From Frederiksenia canicola (GTDB taxonomy: Bacteria; Pseudomonadota; Gammaproteobacteria; Enterobacterales; Pasteurellaceae): a stretch of DNA of 64,000 nt. A program made the position numbers and the translations under genes. The DNA lies in NCBI RefSeq assembly GCF_011455495.1, contig NZ_CP015029.1, positions 310,001 through 374,000 of the forward strand, read 5' to 3'. The notes beneath the pieces were generated by a model. That model was given only the letters and a program-made list of their open reading frames with translations, was not told where the DNA came from and made no database searches. Of the stretch, positions 48,572 to 58,834 are shown one piece after another. Position 1 is the stretch's first letter. Every line of letters begins with the position of its first letter.

Positions 48572-50149
48572 ATGCAGCAAAATCAACCAAAGAAAGGGGG
48601 CATGCAACGCTTTTTGACCAGCGTCGAATGGCTTGGCAACCTATTACCCCACCCCATTATTCTTTTTATGTGGATGTGTACAATTTTGATCGTACTCTCT
48701 GCCATTTTGTCCTACTTTGGCGTCAGCGTTGCCGACCCTCGCCCTGCTACGGCATCTGCTCGTGCAGCAGACGGGATAATTCATGTTCGTAGCTTACTTA
48801 GCCAAGAAGGCATTGCTTATATGGTCAGTAGTTTGGTGAAAAACTTCACCAATTTCGCTCCGCTTGGTACGGTACTCGTTGCAATGCTCGGGGTTGGTAT
48901 CGCAGAATCATCAGGGATGATTTCAGCGGCATTGCGTGGTTTGGTCGTAGGTGCGCCGAAAAAATTGGTCACTTTCACCGTTGTCTTTGCTGGGGTGATC
49001 TCAAATACCGCTTCTGAATTAGGCTATGTCGTTTTAATTCCATTAGCCGCAATGATTTTCCATGCTCTTGGTCGCCATCCACTAGCTGGACTTGCCGCCG
49101 CATTTGCTGGGGTATCTGGTGGTTATAGTGCAAACTTATTACTCGGCACCGTTGATCCGCTTCTTTCTGGAATTACTCAAGAAGCCGCCAAATTAGTTGA
49201 TCCAAACTATGTTGTTGGCCCTGAAGCAAACTGGTTCTTTATGATTGTGAGTACATTCTTAGTCGCTGGCTTAGGTTACTTTGTTACCGAAAAAATCGTT
49301 GAACCACAACTGGGCAAGTACAACTCAGCAGATGCATCAGATACCGAAATTCTCAACAGCAAAATTGATAAACTCACCGCACTTGAGAAAAAAGGGTTGA
49401 AATGGGCAGGCTTTGCGATGCTGATTTTTGCCGCATTATTGGCTTGGTCAGTTGTGCCAGCAGATGGAATTTTACGTCATCCAAAAACAGGATTAGTTGC
49501 TGGTTCACCATTCTTGCATGGTATTGTCGTCTTTATTTTTATCTTCTTTGCAATTCCAGGCTACATCTACGGACGTGTGACTGGCTCGATGAAAGACAGC
49601 AAAGATCTCGTTAAAGCAATGTCAGGCAGCATTAGCTCACTTGGAATGTATATCGTATTGGTGTTCTTTGCGGCACAATTTGTGGCATTTTTTGGCTGGA
49701 CCAATCTCGGCTCAATCGTGGCGGTGAAAGGGGCAAATTTATTAATTGATTTGAAACTCACAGGTCCATTACTGTTTATCGGCTTTATTTTAATCTGTGC
49801 GTTTATCAACTTAATGATCTCATCTGCTTCAGCACAATGGGCACTCACCGCACCCATTTTCGTACCAATGTTGATGCTAGTGGGCTATGCACCTGAAGTG
49901 ATTCAGACAGCATACCGAATCGGCGACTCTACCACTAATATCATTACGCCAATGATGAGCTACTTCGGTTTAATCATGGCAGTGGCCGTTCGCTATAAGA
50001 AAGATACGGGCGTTGGAACATTGATGGCAATGATGATTCCATATTCTTTCATCTTCATTGTCGGCTGGACAATTCTGTTCTACGTCTGGGTATTCATTTT
50101 AGGGCTGCCTGTTGGCCCTGGTTCACACACCTACTATCCAGCTCCATAA
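48572..50149 (+). CDS. AbgT-family transporter
   Basis: The start is ATG 48572 (MQQNQPKKGGMQRF) because GAGGAG precedes it; an upstream ATG at 48557 is also in frame. The 525 residues form about 11-12 membrane helices with family signatures NFAPLGTVLVAMLGVGIAESSG, TASELGYVVLIPLAA, YSANLLLGTVDPLLSGIT and RIGDSTTNIITPMMSYFG. Members such as E. coli AbgT take up p-aminobenzoyl-glutamate, and others export sulfonamides. Which direction applies here is unknown. No abgA/B hydrolase genes are adjacent. Confidence 0.9.
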   Translation: MQQNQPKKGGMQRFLTSVEWLGNLLPHPIILFMWMCTILIVLSAILSYFGVSVADPRPATASARAADGIIHVRSLLSQEGIAYMVSSLVKNFTNFAPLGTVLVAMLGVGIAESSGMISAALRGLVVGAPKKLVTFTVVFAGVISNTASELGYVVLIPLAAMIFHALGRHPLAGLAAAFAGVSGGYSANLLLGTVDPLLSGITQEAAKLVDPNYVVGPEANWFFMIVSTFLVAGLGYFVTEKIVEPQLGKYNSADASDTEILNSKIDKLTALEKKGLKWAGFAMLIFAALLAWSVVPADGILRHPKTGLVAGSPFLHGIVVFIFIFFAIPGYIYGRVTGSMKDSKDLVKAMSGSISSLGMYIVLVFFAAQFVAFFGWTNLGSIVAVKGANLLIDLKLTGPLLFIGFILICAFINLMISSASAQWALTAPIFVPMLMLVGYAPEVIQTAYRIGDSTTNIITPMMSYFGLIMAVAVRYKKDTGVGTLMAMMIPYSFIFIVGWTILFYVWVFILGLPVGPGSHTYYPAP

Positions 50150-50159
50150 TCTCTCCTAA

Positions 50160-50185
50160 AGCAAGGCAAATGCCTTGCTTTTTTC
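50160..50185 (+). terminator. Terminator after the AbgT-family gene
   Basis: AGCAAGGCA (50160-50168) and TGCCTTGCT (50171-50179) form a 9-bp stem and are followed by TTTTT. Confidence 0.9.
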
Positions 50186-50272
50186 ATGCAAATTTGCAAA
50201 AAAATCCGCAAATCTAACCGCTTGCAAGCTATAATATCCGCCATTTTTTGGATATTTTTAGAGAAAATTAGA

Positions 50273-51178
50273 ATGAGTGCAAAATTTAACGTAAAAACCT
50301 TTCAAGGTATGATTCTCGCCCTGCAAGATTACTGGGCACAGCAAGGGGCAACTATCGTTCAGCCGTTTGATATGGAAGTCGGTGCGGGGACATCTCACCC
50401 GATGACCTGCTTGCGTGCCTTAGGTCCAGAGCCAATGGCATTTGCTTATGTTCAGCCTTCACGCCGTCCAACAGATGGTCGCTACGGCGAAAACCCAAAC
50501 CGTTTACAACATTACTACCAATTCCAAGTGGTGATTAAACCTTCACCAGACAACATTCAAGAACTCTATTTAGACAGCTTAAAAATGCTCGGTTTCGACC
50601 CAACGCAAAACGACATTCGTTTCGTGGAAGATAACTGGGAAAACCCAACTTTAGGTGCTTGGGGCTTAGGCTGGGAAGTGTGGCTCAACGGGATGGAAGT
50701 GACCCAATTCACTTATTTCCAACAAGTTGGCGGCTTAGAATGTAAACCTGTTACAGGCGAAATTACCTACGGTTTAGAACGTTTAGCGATGTACATTCAA
50801 GGCGTAGATAGCGTTTACGATCTTGTTTGGTCTGATGGTCCACTCGGTAAAACCACCTATGGCGACGTATTCCACCAAAACGAAGTAGAACAATCTACCT
50901 ACAACTTTGAATACGCCAACACTGATTTCTTATTCTACTGCTTCGAACAGTACGAAAAAGAAGCTCAAGAGCTACTTGCCCTTGAAAAACCATTACCGTT
51001 ACCTGCTTACGAACGCATCTTAAAAGCAGCACATAGCTTCAACTTATTAGACGCACGCAAAGCGATTTCTGTAACCGAACGCCAACGCTACATTTTACGC
51101 ATTCGTGCCCTAACCAAAGGTGTTGCCGAAGCCTATTATGCAAGCCGTGAAGCCTTAGGGTTCCCGGGGTGTAAGTAA
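50273..51178 (+). CDS. glyQ: Glycyl-tRNA synthetase alpha subunit
   Basis: ATG 50273 ([12 protein letters not shown]) gives the usual length of 301 residues. Conserved segments are [45 protein letters not shown] and [14 protein letters not shown]. The alpha subunit holds the catalytic site; with GlyS it forms an alpha2-beta2 enzyme. A TATAAT at 50230-50235 is a likely -10. It is separated from glyS by about 2.2 kb of accessory genes. Confidence 0.98.
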   Translation: MSAKFNVKTFQGMILALQDYWAQQGATIVQPFDMEVGAGTSHPMTCLRALGPEPMAFAYVQPSRRPTDGRYGENPNRLQHYYQFQVVIKPSPDNIQELYLDSLKMLGFDPTQNDIRFVEDNWENPTLGAWGLGWEVWLNGMEVTQFTYFQQVGGLECKPVTGEITYGLERLAMYIQGVDSVYDLVWSDGPLGKTTYGDVFHQNEVEQSTYNFEYANTDFLFYCFEQYEKEAQELLALEKPLPLPAYERILKAAHSFNLLDARKAISVTERQRYILRIRALTKGVAEAYYASREALGFPGCK

Positions 51179-51222
51179 AAATACCATTCATTTTATTTTT
51201 GTTTAACTAGAAGAGCCTTTAT

Positions 51223-51591
51223 ATGAAAAAAGTCATTACATCAATTGTTATTACAACATTTTTATCTGCTTGTATGCAGACTAAACCAAATCCTATCCCT
51301 CTATCTCAAACAGGGGATGATACAAAATCATGTCAAATTATTTTGCATGAAATGCAAGAAGCTAAAAAAATTAAAGAGAAATCACACAGTGATAGAAATT
51401 CTCAAATTGGCTTAAATGCTTTTTTGGGCGTGAGTGGTATATTCCTACTTGTTCCATGGTTCTTTATTGATACTAGTAATGCTCATACTGTAGATATGAA
51501 TGCGGCAGATGGACGTTTTAATCGTTTATACGCTATGGCTATAGAGAAAAAATGTTCAAATGTGATGGATTTTTATAAAGATAAGAACTAG
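51223..51591 (+). CDS. Small lipoprotein of unknown function
   Basis: The 122-residue protein has a lipoprotein signal MKKVITSIVITTFLSAC with the lipidated Cys at residue 17. A single hydrophobic stretch (LNAFLGVSGIFLLVPWFFI) follows near residue 66-84, so it may also cross or touch a membrane. The coding DNA is AT-rich compared with glyQ. It is unrecognised, and its location between glyQ and glyS suggests later acquisition. Confidence 0.6.
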   Translation: MKKVITSIVITTFLSACMQTKPNPIPLSQTGDDTKSCQIILHEMQEAKKIKEKSHSDRNSQIGLNAFLGVSGIFLLVPWFFIDTSNAHTVDMNAADGRFNRLYAMAIEKKCSNVMDFYKDKN

Positions 51592-51617
51592 TCAGAGATT
51601 TAGAGTAGATATGTATT

Positions 51618-51878
51618 ATGACTAAACCCACATTATTTTTCGCCAATCTCTGCCCTGACACACCACCGTTCATGGCAGAATTGGAACGTTTAAAGGTAGA
51701 TTATGAAGCGGTGGAAATTATGTGTTCAATGGCAAATTTCAAACATTTCTTAAAATTACGAGATAATCACCTAGCCTTTGAGCAAGCCAAACAAAATGGT
51801 TATATCGGTATTCCAGCTCTACTTTTGGGTGATGAGGTTTATCTAAATTTAAACGAGCTTGAACCGTTATTTAAGTAA
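51618..51878 (+). CDS. Glutaredoxin-like protein
   Basis: An 86-residue thioredoxin-fold protein: strand PTLFFANLCPDTPPFMAELERL with a CPDT active-site-like tetrad lacking the second Cys, then YEAVEIM, and the cis-proline segment YIGIPALLLGDEVY. It resembles monothiol glutaredoxin-type small proteins. Adjacent is a glutathione S-transferase gene 9 bases downstream, so both may handle glutathione chemistry. The function is otherwise unknown. Confidence 0.75.
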   Translation: MTKPTLFFANLCPDTPPFMAELERLKVDYEAVEIMCSMANFKHFLKLRDNHLAFEQAKQNGYIGIPALLLGDEVYLNLNELEPLFK

Positions 51879-51887
51879 GGAAATAAA

Positions 51888-52508
51888 ATGAAACTCTGGC
51901 ATTCAACCACAAGCCCATATGTTCGCAAAGTGATGGCGGTAATTAAACATCACAAGCTAGATGATCAAATTGAATTGATGACTATTCAATCTTCTTTTGA
52001 TCCCAATTCGCCACATAATCAAGATAATCCGCTCGGTCGAGTGCCTGCGTTACAAATGGATAACGGCGAATGGCTATATAACAGCCATGTGATTTGTGAG
52101 TATTTGGATCATTTAGGGGCAAACAGTCAGCCAGAGCATCTTTTATTGCCACGCAATAGTGAGCGTTGGAAAGTGCTACAGCTCCACGCACTGACCGACG
52201 GCATTATGGAGAACACGCTACCGATTATTTCTGAACGTCTACTTCGCCCTGAAAATGAATGGTGGACAGCTCGTCATCAACTACTTACTGAACGAAATAT
52301 CCGTAGTTTCAAAGAGTTAGAAAAGCATCTCACTCAATTTGGCGATGAGTTAAATCTTGGCACCATTTCCGCCGTTTGCTTGATTGACTGGTATCTCTTA
52401 CGTAGCGAAAAATTAGGTATCAATCTCAATGAAATCGCACCGCACTTAGTGGAATGGGCGGGTAAGATGAATGAAAAATACCAAGCGTTGGGAGAAACGA
52501 AGCCATAG
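51888..52508 (+). CDS. Glutathione S-transferase family protein
   Basis: The 206-residue protein has the N-terminal thioredoxin-like half (MKLWHSTTSPYVRKVMAVIKHH, SPYVRK as active-site segment; NPLGRVPALQMDNGEWLYNSHVICEYLD with the GSH-binding E/S) and a helical C-terminal half. The family conjugates or reduces with glutathione. It likely forms a two-gene operon with the glutaredoxin-like gene. Substrate is not shown. Confidence 0.85.
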   Translation: MKLWHSTTSPYVRKVMAVIKHHKLDDQIELMTIQSSFDPNSPHNQDNPLGRVPALQMDNGEWLYNSHVICEYLDHLGANSQPEHLLLPRNSERWKVLQLHALTDGIMENTLPIISERLLRPENEWWTARHQLLTERNIRSFKELEKHLTQFGDELNLGTISAVCLIDWYLLRSEKLGINLNEIAPHLVEWAGKMNEKYQALGETKP

Positions 52509-52550
52509 GAATAATTTTGCAAGCGGTTAAATTTAACGGAAATTTTGCAA

Positions 52551-52913
52551 ATGAAACCTTATACAAAATCGTTAAAGCCAAATGCCCAAAAGTTGCGTTC
52601 AACCCAAACGGATGCAGAAAAGAAATTATGGGCAAGATCGCGTAATGATCAACTCAGTTTCAGATTTAATCGCCAAAAACCGCTTTTAACTTATATTGTT
52701 GATTTTTATTGTGCAAAGTCAAAGTTAGTAATTGAACTTGATGGCGGACAACATTACGACAATGAGCATCAAGTAAAAGATAAAATGAGAGATTTAGAAT
52801 TACAATCTCTTGGGTTAACGGTTTTACGTTTTGACAACAGACAAGTAATGTTAGAAATTGATAATGTGGTGGAAGAGATTTATCAATTTTTGATAGGAGA
52901 AGTGGAAGATTAA
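52551..52913 (+). CDS. DUF559-type (Vsr-like) endonuclease-domain protein
   Basis: The protein starts at ATG 52551 (MKPYTKSLKPNAQKLRS). Segments AEKKLWARSRNDQLSFRFNRQKPLLTYIVDFYCAKSKLVIELDGGQHYDNEHQVKDKMRD carry the PD-(D/E)xK-like core VDFY...IELDGGQH of DUF559 proteins. This Vsr/MTR-like fold suggests DNA cleavage or repair, but members are largely uncharacterised. An uptake signal lies directly upstream, which is common in genes spread by natural transformation. Confidence 0.8.
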   Translation: MKPYTKSLKPNAQKLRSTQTDAEKKLWARSRNDQLSFRFNRQKPLLTYIVDFYCAKSKLVIELDGGQHYDNEHQVKDKMRDLELQSLGLTVLRFDNRQVMLEIDNVVEEIYQFLIGEVED

Positions 52914-52933
52914 ATTAATTTCTTCGGAATTTG

Positions 52934-53109
52934 AGACTGCCAAATCTCCCCTAGCCCCTCTTTGCTAAAGAGGGGGATTAGATTTCCACAAATTAGCGTG
53001 AAGTGGAAATACTCAAAAATAAGATCGAAAAGTAGAATAAGTAGCTACAATCTCCCTCGATCAAGTTCCCCTCTTTAGCAAAGAGGGGCTAGGGGAGATT
53101 TGGCAGACT
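52934..53109. repeat. MITE-like element with hairpin ends
   Basis: The left end is AGACTGCCAAATCTCCCC then CCCCTCTTTGCTAAAGAGGGGG (52934-52977). The right end is its inverse, CCCCTCTTTAGCAAAGAGGGG then CTAGGGGAGATTTGGCAGA (53067-53109). The 90 bases between have no ORF. A related element lies at 18077-18193. Confidence 0.7.
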
Positions 53110-53177
53110 AAGATTGCGAAGTAAGTGTTAAATACCAGCTAGTTAAGCATTTATATTAGAAGAGCAAGGTAAAATTT

Positions 53178-53416
53178 ATGAAAGAAAAAAGTATTATTGT
53201 GCCAATTCCTAGCTTAGTTTGTTAGTTAATGCAGAAAAAGAGAAGGGTTTTCCATTGACTCAAGAAGAAGTTATGAAAATAGCAGAAGATTGTACTTGCA
53301 TTAGGATGAATTATTCTGATTTTATAGAATTATCAGAAAATCGTGGTTATCAAGATATCTCACCTGAATACGCATGGGAAGATTGGTTAGCCATTAAAGA
53401 ATTTATAGTAAATTAG
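53178..53416 (+). pseudogene. Conserved hypothetical protein disrupted by a frameshift
   Basis: ATG 53178 begins MKEKSIIVPIPSLV and then hits TAG at 53223. In another frame the sequence resumes as SLLVNAEKEKGFPLTQEEV and runs to AIKEFIVN at 53416. The two parts read as one protein of about 80 residues with a one- or two-base loss near 53210-53225 (TTAGTTTGTTAG). Intact forms are small conserved proteins of unknown role. It sits just beyond the MITE-like element and before glyS. Confidence 0.6.
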
Positions 53417-53447
53417 TTATATTGAGATTTTATAAGAGAAAAACAAA

Positions 53448-55511
53448 ATGAAACAAAACTTCCTCGCCGAGATCGGCACTGAAGAGTTGCCACCGAAGGC
53501 ACTCAAAAAATTAGCGACCGCATTTGCGGAGAATGTAGAGCAAGAGTTAAACCAAGCGGGGTTGGCTTTTGACAAAGTAGAATGGTTTGCAGCACCACGC
53601 CGTTTGGCGGTGAAGGTGCTAGGTTTGGCGGAAAGTCAGCCGAGCAAAGAAGTTGAAAAGCGTGGACCAGCGGTGTCGGCGGCGTTTGATGCTGAAGGTA
53701 AGCCAACCAAAGCGGCAGAAGGCTGGGCGAAAGGCTGTGGCATTGCTGTTGAACAGGCAGAGCGTATCGCTACCGACAAAGGTGAGTGGCTGGTACATCG
53801 TGCGGTGATTGAAGGTCAGCCGACCAAAAACTTGCTAGTTGGCATTATCAGCAACGCTTTGGCGAAATTACCTATCCCGAAAACCATGCGTTGGGGCGAT
53901 AAAAGCGAACAGTTCGTTCGCCCTGTGCATACGGTGACGTTGCTGTTCGGTGCAGAGTTAATTGAAGGCGAAATTTTAGGCGTAGCAAGCGGTCGCACTA
54001 TTCGTGGGCACCGTTTCCTTGGCGAGCCTGAATTCCAAATCGACAACGCTGATCAATATCCACAGTTACTCAAAGAAAAAGGCTCGGTGATTGCTGATTT
54101 CAACGAGCGTCGTGCAGAAATTTTTGCAAAATCTCAGCAAAAAGCGACCGCTCTCGGTGGCGTTGCGGACATTGAAGACGACTTATTAGATGAAGTCACT
54201 TCCTTGGTGGAATATCCAAATGTCTTAGCGGCGAAATTTGAAGATCGTTTCCTTGCTGTGCCAGCGGAAGCCTTGGTTTACACCATGAAAGGCGACCAAA
54301 AATATTTCCCGATTTATGACAAAGAGGGCAAATTATTACCGCACTTTATCTTTGTATCGAATATCAATCCTGAAGATCCAAGCAAGATTATTGAAGGAAA
54401 CGAAAAAGTGGTTCGCCCACGTTTAACCGATGCCGAGTTCTTCTTCAAAACTGACTTAAAACAGCGTTTAGAAGACCAACTTCCACGCTTGGAAACGGTT
54501 TTATTCCAACAACAGCTTGGCACATTGCGTGATAAAACCGCTCGTATTGAACAACTTGCAGGGGAAATTGCGAAACAAATTGGTGCAGACGAAGCCAAAG
54601 CGAAACGTGCGGGCTTGCTCTCTAAATGCGATTTGATGACTAATATGGTGTTTGAATTTACCGATACCCAAGGCGTAATGGGAATGCACTATGCCCGTCA
54701 CGATGGCGAAGATGAAGAAGTGTCGGTGGCATTGAACGAACAATATATGCCTCGTTTTGCGGGCGATGAATTGCCAAAATCATTAGTAGCAAGTGCAGTA
54801 GCTTTAGCGGACAAATTCGACACACTCACAGGGATTTTCGGTATCGGTCAGCAACCAAAAGGCAGTGCCGACCCATTCGCTCTACGTCGTGCCGCATTGG
54901 GGGCGTTACGCATCATCGTTGAGAAAAATTTACCGCTCGATCTTGCAGATTTAGTTAAAAAATCGACCGCTCTTTTCGGTGATAAACTGACTAATGCTAA
55001 CGTGGTTGATGAAGTGGTGGACTTTATGCTTGGTCGTTTCAGAGCTTGGTATCAAGACGAAGGCTTTAGTGTTGATGTGATCCAAGCTGTATTAGCTCGC
55101 CGCCCAACTCGCCCAGCGGATTTTGACGCTCGTGTGCGTGCGGTATCGCATTTCCGTAGTTTGGAAGCTGCTGCCGCATTAGCCGCAGCGAATAAACGTG
55201 TGAGCAACATTTTGGCGAAAGCAGAAACCGCTATCGGCGAAATCAATGTGAACGCTTGCGTAGAACCTGCAGAAAAAGCCCTTGCGGAAGCCGTATTGAG
55301 CTTAAAAGCAGAAGTGGAACCGTTAATTGCTCAAGGCGATTACACAGCAGTATTGGATAAACTGGCAAGTTTACGTCAGCCTGTGGATAACTTCTTCGAC
55401 AACGTCATGGTGAACGCGGAAGATCCCGCTCTCCGCCAAAATCGTTTAGCGATTTTAAACACCCTACAAAATCTGTTCTTACAAGTAGCAGATATTTCGG
55501 TGTTGCAATAA
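53448..55511 (+). CDS. glyS: Glycyl-tRNA synthetase beta subunit
   Basis: The 687 residues match Gly[57 protein letters not shown] and the C-terminal DALR/anticodon region ([17 protein letters not shown]). It supplies tRNA binding for the alpha subunit GlyQ. An uptake core occurs at 53985 (codes for VASGRTI). A paired-uptake-signal hairpin directly follows. Confidence 0.98.
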   Translation: MKQNFLAEIGTEELPPKALKKLATAFAENVEQELNQAGLAFDKVEWFAAPRRLAVKVLGLAESQPSKEVEKRGPAVSAAFDAEGKPTKAAEGWAKGCGIAVEQAERIATDKGEWLVHRAVIEGQPTKNLLVGIISNALAKLPIPKTMRWGDKSEQFVRPVHTVTLLFGAELIEGEILGVASGRTIRGHRFLGEPEFQIDNADQYPQLLKEKGSVIADFNERRAEIFAKSQQKATALGGVADIEDDLLDEVTSLVEYPNVLAAKFEDRFLAVPAEALVYTMKGDQKYFPIYDKEGKLLPHFIFVSNINPEDPSKIIEGNEKVVRPRLTDAEFFFKTDLKQRLEDQLPRLETVLFQQQLGTLRDKTARIEQLAGEIAKQIGADEAKAKRAGLLSKCDLMTNMVFEFTDTQGVMGMHYARHDGEDEEVSVALNEQYMPRFAGDELPKSLVASAVALADKFDTLTGIFGIGQQPKGSADPFALRRAALGALRIIVEKNLPLDLADLVKKSTALFGDKLTNANVVDEVVDFMLGRFRAWYQDEGFSVDVIQAVLARRPTRPADFDARVRAVSHFRSLEAAAALAAANKRVSNILAKAETAIGEINVNACVEPAEKALAEAVLSLKAEVEPLIAQGDYTAVLDKLASLRQPVDNFFDNVMVNAEDPALRQNRLAILNTLQNLFLQVADISVLQ

Positions 55512-55524
55512 ATTGCTCAAATCA

Positions 55525-55554
55525 GACCGCTTGTTGATGACAAGCGGTCGTTTT
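55525..55554 (+). terminator. glyS terminator made of two facing uptake signals
   Basis: GACCGCTTGT (55525-55534), a 5-base loop and ACAAGCGGTC (55540-55549) form a perfect 10-bp stem followed by GTTTTC. Confidence 0.75.
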
Positions 55555-55576
55555 CTATAAAAATTTTGCAAATCAC

Positions 55577-56011
55577 ATGAAAAAACGATTAACACTATGG
55601 CTGCCTATTCTATTGGCAATCCCGCTATCGCCCCATTTCGTCTATGGGCAAGATCCAATTGAAGACGGTTGGCAGAAAGCAATGCAAGCCATTGAACAAG
55701 GCAATTTTCAACTGGCAGTAGATACTTGGTTGCCGCTTGCCGAAAAAGGTCATGCCGGCTCGGGAATCAATTTAGCAAAGTTAATTGAAGAACACATTGA
55801 ACTCGCCGACAGCAACCCGCAAGTGGTCAATTTTATTAGAAAATCAGCTCATCGAGATAATATTGATAGCCAATTCTTGATGATCAAAATTTACCTTCAT
55901 CAACAACAGCCCGAGAAGGCAAAATATTGGTTAAATAAAGCAGAAAACAACAAGCTACTTTGGGATAGTGACAAAGCCAATATTGAATATTATCGGAAAC
56001 AACTTTTGTAG
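55577..56011 (+). CDS. Secreted Sel1/TPR-like protein of unknown function
   Basis: The 144-residue protein has an N-terminal signal (MKKRLTLWLPILLAIPLSPHFVYG) and then helix pairs reminiscent of Sel1 repeats: WQKAMQAIEQGNFQLAVDTWLPLAEKGHAGSGINLAKL and DSQFLMIKIYLHQQQPEKAKYWLNKAE. It is probably periplasmic and could bind proteins. It precedes a 96-residue gene and xerC. No named family is recognised. Confidence 0.65.
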   Translation: MKKRLTLWLPILLAIPLSPHFVYGQDPIEDGWQKAMQAIEQGNFQLAVDTWLPLAEKGHAGSGINLAKLIEEHIELADSNPQVVNFIRKSAHRDNIDSQFLMIKIYLHQQQPEKAKYWLNKAENNKLLWDSDKANIEYYRKQLL

Positions 56012-56039
56012 CATTTTTCGTCAATATAGGAAAGATAAT

Positions 56040-56330
56040 ATGACAATCAAAACCGAACTTTTATTTAGCAATCAATGGGATGTGCGAGTGAGTGACCCAG
56101 GTTTAGAAGGGGCGATGAGCCACTATTTTGAAACGGTTTCACTCAAGTTAGAAGCCCATATTGATGGCGAAAAAGTCCGCTATGAATTTACTCGCAAGGT
56201 CGAAAAAGAAGTCGAGAATCACTATATTTTCGACAATGTGGAAGATTTATTCAAATTCCTTGCCGAGTATTTAGGCCCTGTGGCATTGGGCAAAATTGGC
56301 ATTCAAATTGGTAAATTGAATCTCGCCTAG
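56040..56330 (+). CDS. Conserved hypothetical protein (96 aa)
   Basis: The frame runs from ATG 56040 ([21 protein letters not shown]), chosen because GAAAG lies upstream; the upstream extension overlaps the previous gene. The protein is compact, with alternating strands ([25 protein letters not shown]) and no membrane part. It ends 1 base before the xerC start, and may be co-translated with xerC. Its function is unknown to me. Confidence 0.6.
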   Translation: MTIKTELLFSNQWDVRVSDPGLEGAMSHYFETVSLKLEAHIDGEKVRYEFTRKVEKEVENHYIFDNVEDLFKFLAEYLGPVALGKIGIQIGKLNLA

Positions 56331-56331
56331 T

Positions 56332-57237
56332 ATGTCTCTTCTTTACGCTCAAACACAGCCCTATTGGGACTTTCTGCGAATTGAAAAGCAAGTCAGCCCA
56401 CACACGTTGAGCAACTATCAACGGCAGCTTAAGGCAATTTGTGCACTGTTTACTCAAGCGGAAATTCTAGATTGGCAGTCTGTCGATGTTCAAGCGGTAC
56501 GTTGGATGGTAGCTCAAAGCCATAAACAGCAGGGCTTGGGAGCAAAAAGTGTTGGGCTGAGATTGGTCGCCTTACGCCAATTTTTGGCCTTTCTTGTTGA
56601 AAAAGGCACGCTCAGCCATAATGTCGCAATTGGGATCAAATCGCCCAAAGCCCCGAAGCACTTGCCAAAAAACATTGATGCGGAGCAAGTCGCTCAGCTG
56701 CTCAATTCTGATAGCCATGATCCATTGGATCTGCGGGATTTGGCAATGATGGAGCTGATGTATAGTTCTGGTTTACGTTTATCAGAGTTACAAGGCTTAA
56801 ACTTAGGCGATCTCGATCTTACCGTGGGCGAAGTGAAAGTACTCGGTAAACGCAGTAAAGAGCGGATTGTGCCTATTGGCTCAAAAGCGATTGCCGCCAT
56901 TCAACGCTGGCTTAATGTAAGAGAACAATTCAAACCTCACGATAACGCATTGTTTTTAAATAAAAAAGGTGGGCGTTTAGCCCACCGTTCAATCCAAGCT
57001 GTGATGGAAAAATGGGGAAAACAACAAGGGCTTACCAGCCACTTACACCCCCATAAACTGCGGCATTCTTTCGCAACACATCTTTTAGAAGCCAGTTCCG
57101 ATTTACGTGCGGTACAAGAATTGCTCGGGCATAGCGATCTGTCAACCACTCAAATTTACACCCATTTAGATTTCCAACATCTTGCAAAAATCTATGATGC
57201 CGCTCATCCAAGAGCTCGTCGAAAAAATAGGGGATGA
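56332..57237 (+). CDS. xerC: Site-specific recombinase XerC
   Basis: The 301-residue tyrosine recombinase has catalytic residues R149 (SGLRLSEL), K173 (GKRSKER), H241 and R244 ([12 protein letters not shown]), H267 (LGHSDLS) and nucleophile Y276 (TQIYTHLD). The N-terminal core-binding part is of the XerC type. With XerD and FtsK it resolves chromosome dimers at dif. The DNA replication/repair setting and the tight junction to the upstream 96-residue gene are as in related genomes. Confidence 0.95.
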   Translation: MSLLYAQTQPYWDFLRIEKQVSPHTLSNYQRQLKAICALFTQAEILDWQSVDVQAVRWMVAQSHKQQGLGAKSVGLRLVALRQFLAFLVEKGTLSHNVAIGIKSPKAPKHLPKNIDAEQVAQLLNSDSHDPLDLRDLAMMELMYSSGLRLSELQGLNLGDLDLTVGEVKVLGKRSKERIVPIGSKAIAAIQRWLNVREQFKPHDNALFLNKKGGRLAHRSIQAVMEKWGKQQGLTSHLHPHKLRHSFATHLLEASSDLRAVQELLGHSDLSTTQIYTHLDFQHLAKIYDAAHPRARRKNRG

Positions 57238-57258
57238 TTCACACCCCCTTATTCTCCG

Positions 57259-58653
57259 TTATTTCAAACTCCCCACCATATCTTCTGGGCGTACCCACTC
57301 ATCGAATTGTTCTGCAGTCACTAAACCTAAGTTGATCGCTTCTTCTTTGAGAGTTGTACCATTTTTGTGAGCTGTTTTGGCAATTTTCGCTGCATTTTCG
57401 TAACCAATATGGGTATTTAATGCCGTGACGAGCATTAATGATTGCTCTAATTGCTGTTTAATACGTGGGTAGTTTGGCTCGATACCGATTGCACAATGTT
57501 CATCGAATGACACACATGCATCGCCCAATAATTGTGCAGATTGCAAGAAATTGTACGCCATAACTGGCTTGTACACATTCAATTGGAAATGTCCTTGTGT
57601 ACCAGCGAATGAGATAGTGACATCATTACCCAACACTTGAGCACAAACCATGGTCATCGCTTCGCATTGAGTTGGGTTCACTTTACCTGGCATAATGGAC
57701 GATCCTGGCTCATTCTCAGGGATTAAAATTTCACCAATACCAGAACGTGGACCTGACGCCAACAAACGCACATCATTCGCAATTTTGTAGAGTGAAACCG
57801 CCAGTTGTTTTAACGCACCGTGTGTTTCCACAATCGCATCGTGGGTGGCAAGTGCTTCAAATTTGTTTTGAGCCGTGACAAATGGCAAGCCAGTGAATTG
57901 AGCGATGTATTCCGCCACTTTCACATCGTAGCCTTTTGGTGTGTTCAAGCCTGTACCCACCGCCGTGCCGCCAAGGGCTAACTCACGCAAGTGCGGTAAG
58001 GTGTTTTCTAAGGCTTTGATGCCGAATGCAAGTTGTGCGGCATAGGCTGAGAACTCTTGACCAAGAGTAAGGGGCGTAGCGTCCATTAAGTGCGTACGAC
58101 CAATTTTCACCACATCTTTAAAGGCTTCGGCTTTATCCGCCAAGGTTTTTTGTAAACGTTTTATGCAAGGCAAAGTGTGTTCAACCACTTTTTTGTATGC
58201 GGCAATGTGCATTGCCGTTGGATATGTGTCATTAGAAGATTGGGATTTATTGACATCATCGTTCGGGTGAATGATGGATTTTTCGCCTAATTTTCCACCA
58301 TTAAGCACGTGGGCACGATTTGCTACCACTTCATTGACGTTCATATTTGATTGTGTGCCTGAACCGGTTTGCCAGATAACCAGTGGGAACTCGCCATCTA
58401 ATTGCTTGGCTAGAATTTCATCACAGGCTTTAGCGATTAAATCGCGTTTTTCAACAGGCAATACCCCTAAATCGTGGTTAGCAAAGGCAGCGGCTTTTTT
58501 AAGATAACCGAAAGCTTCGATAATTTCGGCAGGCATTGAGCCTTCAGGACCAATTTTGAAATTGTTGCGTGAACGCTCAGTTTGTGCCGCCCAGTAGCGA
58601 TCAGCAGGGACTTTCACTTCACCCATCGTGTCTTTTTCAATACGAAATTCCAT
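57259..58653 (-). CDS. fumC: Class II fumarase
   Basis: The 464-residue enzyme has the fumarase signature [17 protein letters not shown] near residue 318. Other conserved segments are [35 protein letters not shown] and [16 protein letters not shown]. It interconverts fumarate and malate without iron-sulfur clusters, so it is stable to oxygen. It converges with xerC and lies 181 bases from the hydrolase gene, a gap with paired uptake signals. Confidence 0.97.
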   Translation of the reverse strand: MEFRIEKDTMGEVKVPADRYWAAQTERSRNNFKIGPEGSMPAEIIEAFGYLKKAAAFANHDLGVLPVEKRDLIAKACDEILAKQLDGEFPLVIWQTGSGTQSNMNVNEVVANRAHVLNGGKLGEKSIIHPNDDVNKSQSSNDTYPTAMHIAAYKKVVEHTLPCIKRLQKTLADKAEAFKDVVKIGRTHLMDATPLTLGQEFSAYAAQLAFGIKALENTLPHLRELALGGTAVGTGLNTPKGYDVKVAEYIAQFTGLPFVTAQNKFEALATHDAIVETHGALKQLAVSLYKIANDVRLLASGPRSGIGEILIPENEPGSSIMPGKVNPTQCEAMTMVCAQVLGNDVTISFAGTQGHFQLNVYKPVMAYNFLQSAQLLGDACVSFDEHCAIGIEPNYPRIKQQLEQSLMLVTALNTHIGYENAAKIAKTAHKNGTTLKEEAINLGLVTAEQFDEWVRPEDMVGSLK

Positions 58654-58756
58654 CGTTTTCTCCTAAGAAATAATCAAAAAATAGCGATGAAATAGTACCA
58701 CGCCACGCCCCGTGTCCGCCCAACTTTTTATTGGTTTTGTGATATGGATCATACTT

Positions 58757-58818
58757 TTGCAAGCGGTCAGATCAGCCAAGAATTTTGCAAAATTGTGCTA
58801 GAATCTGACCGCTTGTTT
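58757..58818. repeat. Facing uptake signals between fumC and the hydrolase gene
   Basis: GCAAGCGGTCAGAT near 58758 and ATCTGACCGCTTGT near 58804 are inverted copies with a 33-base spacer that includes TTTTGCAAAA. They are not after a gene end, so they may only be uptake or structural sites. Confidence 0.5.
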
Positions 58819-58834
58819 TTATAAGGAATAAAAA

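Noticed and set aside
50186-50272. Upstream extension of glyQ as a leader peptide
   Set aside because: The extension contains the TATAAT promoter element and an uptake signal, so it is not translated as part of GlyQ.
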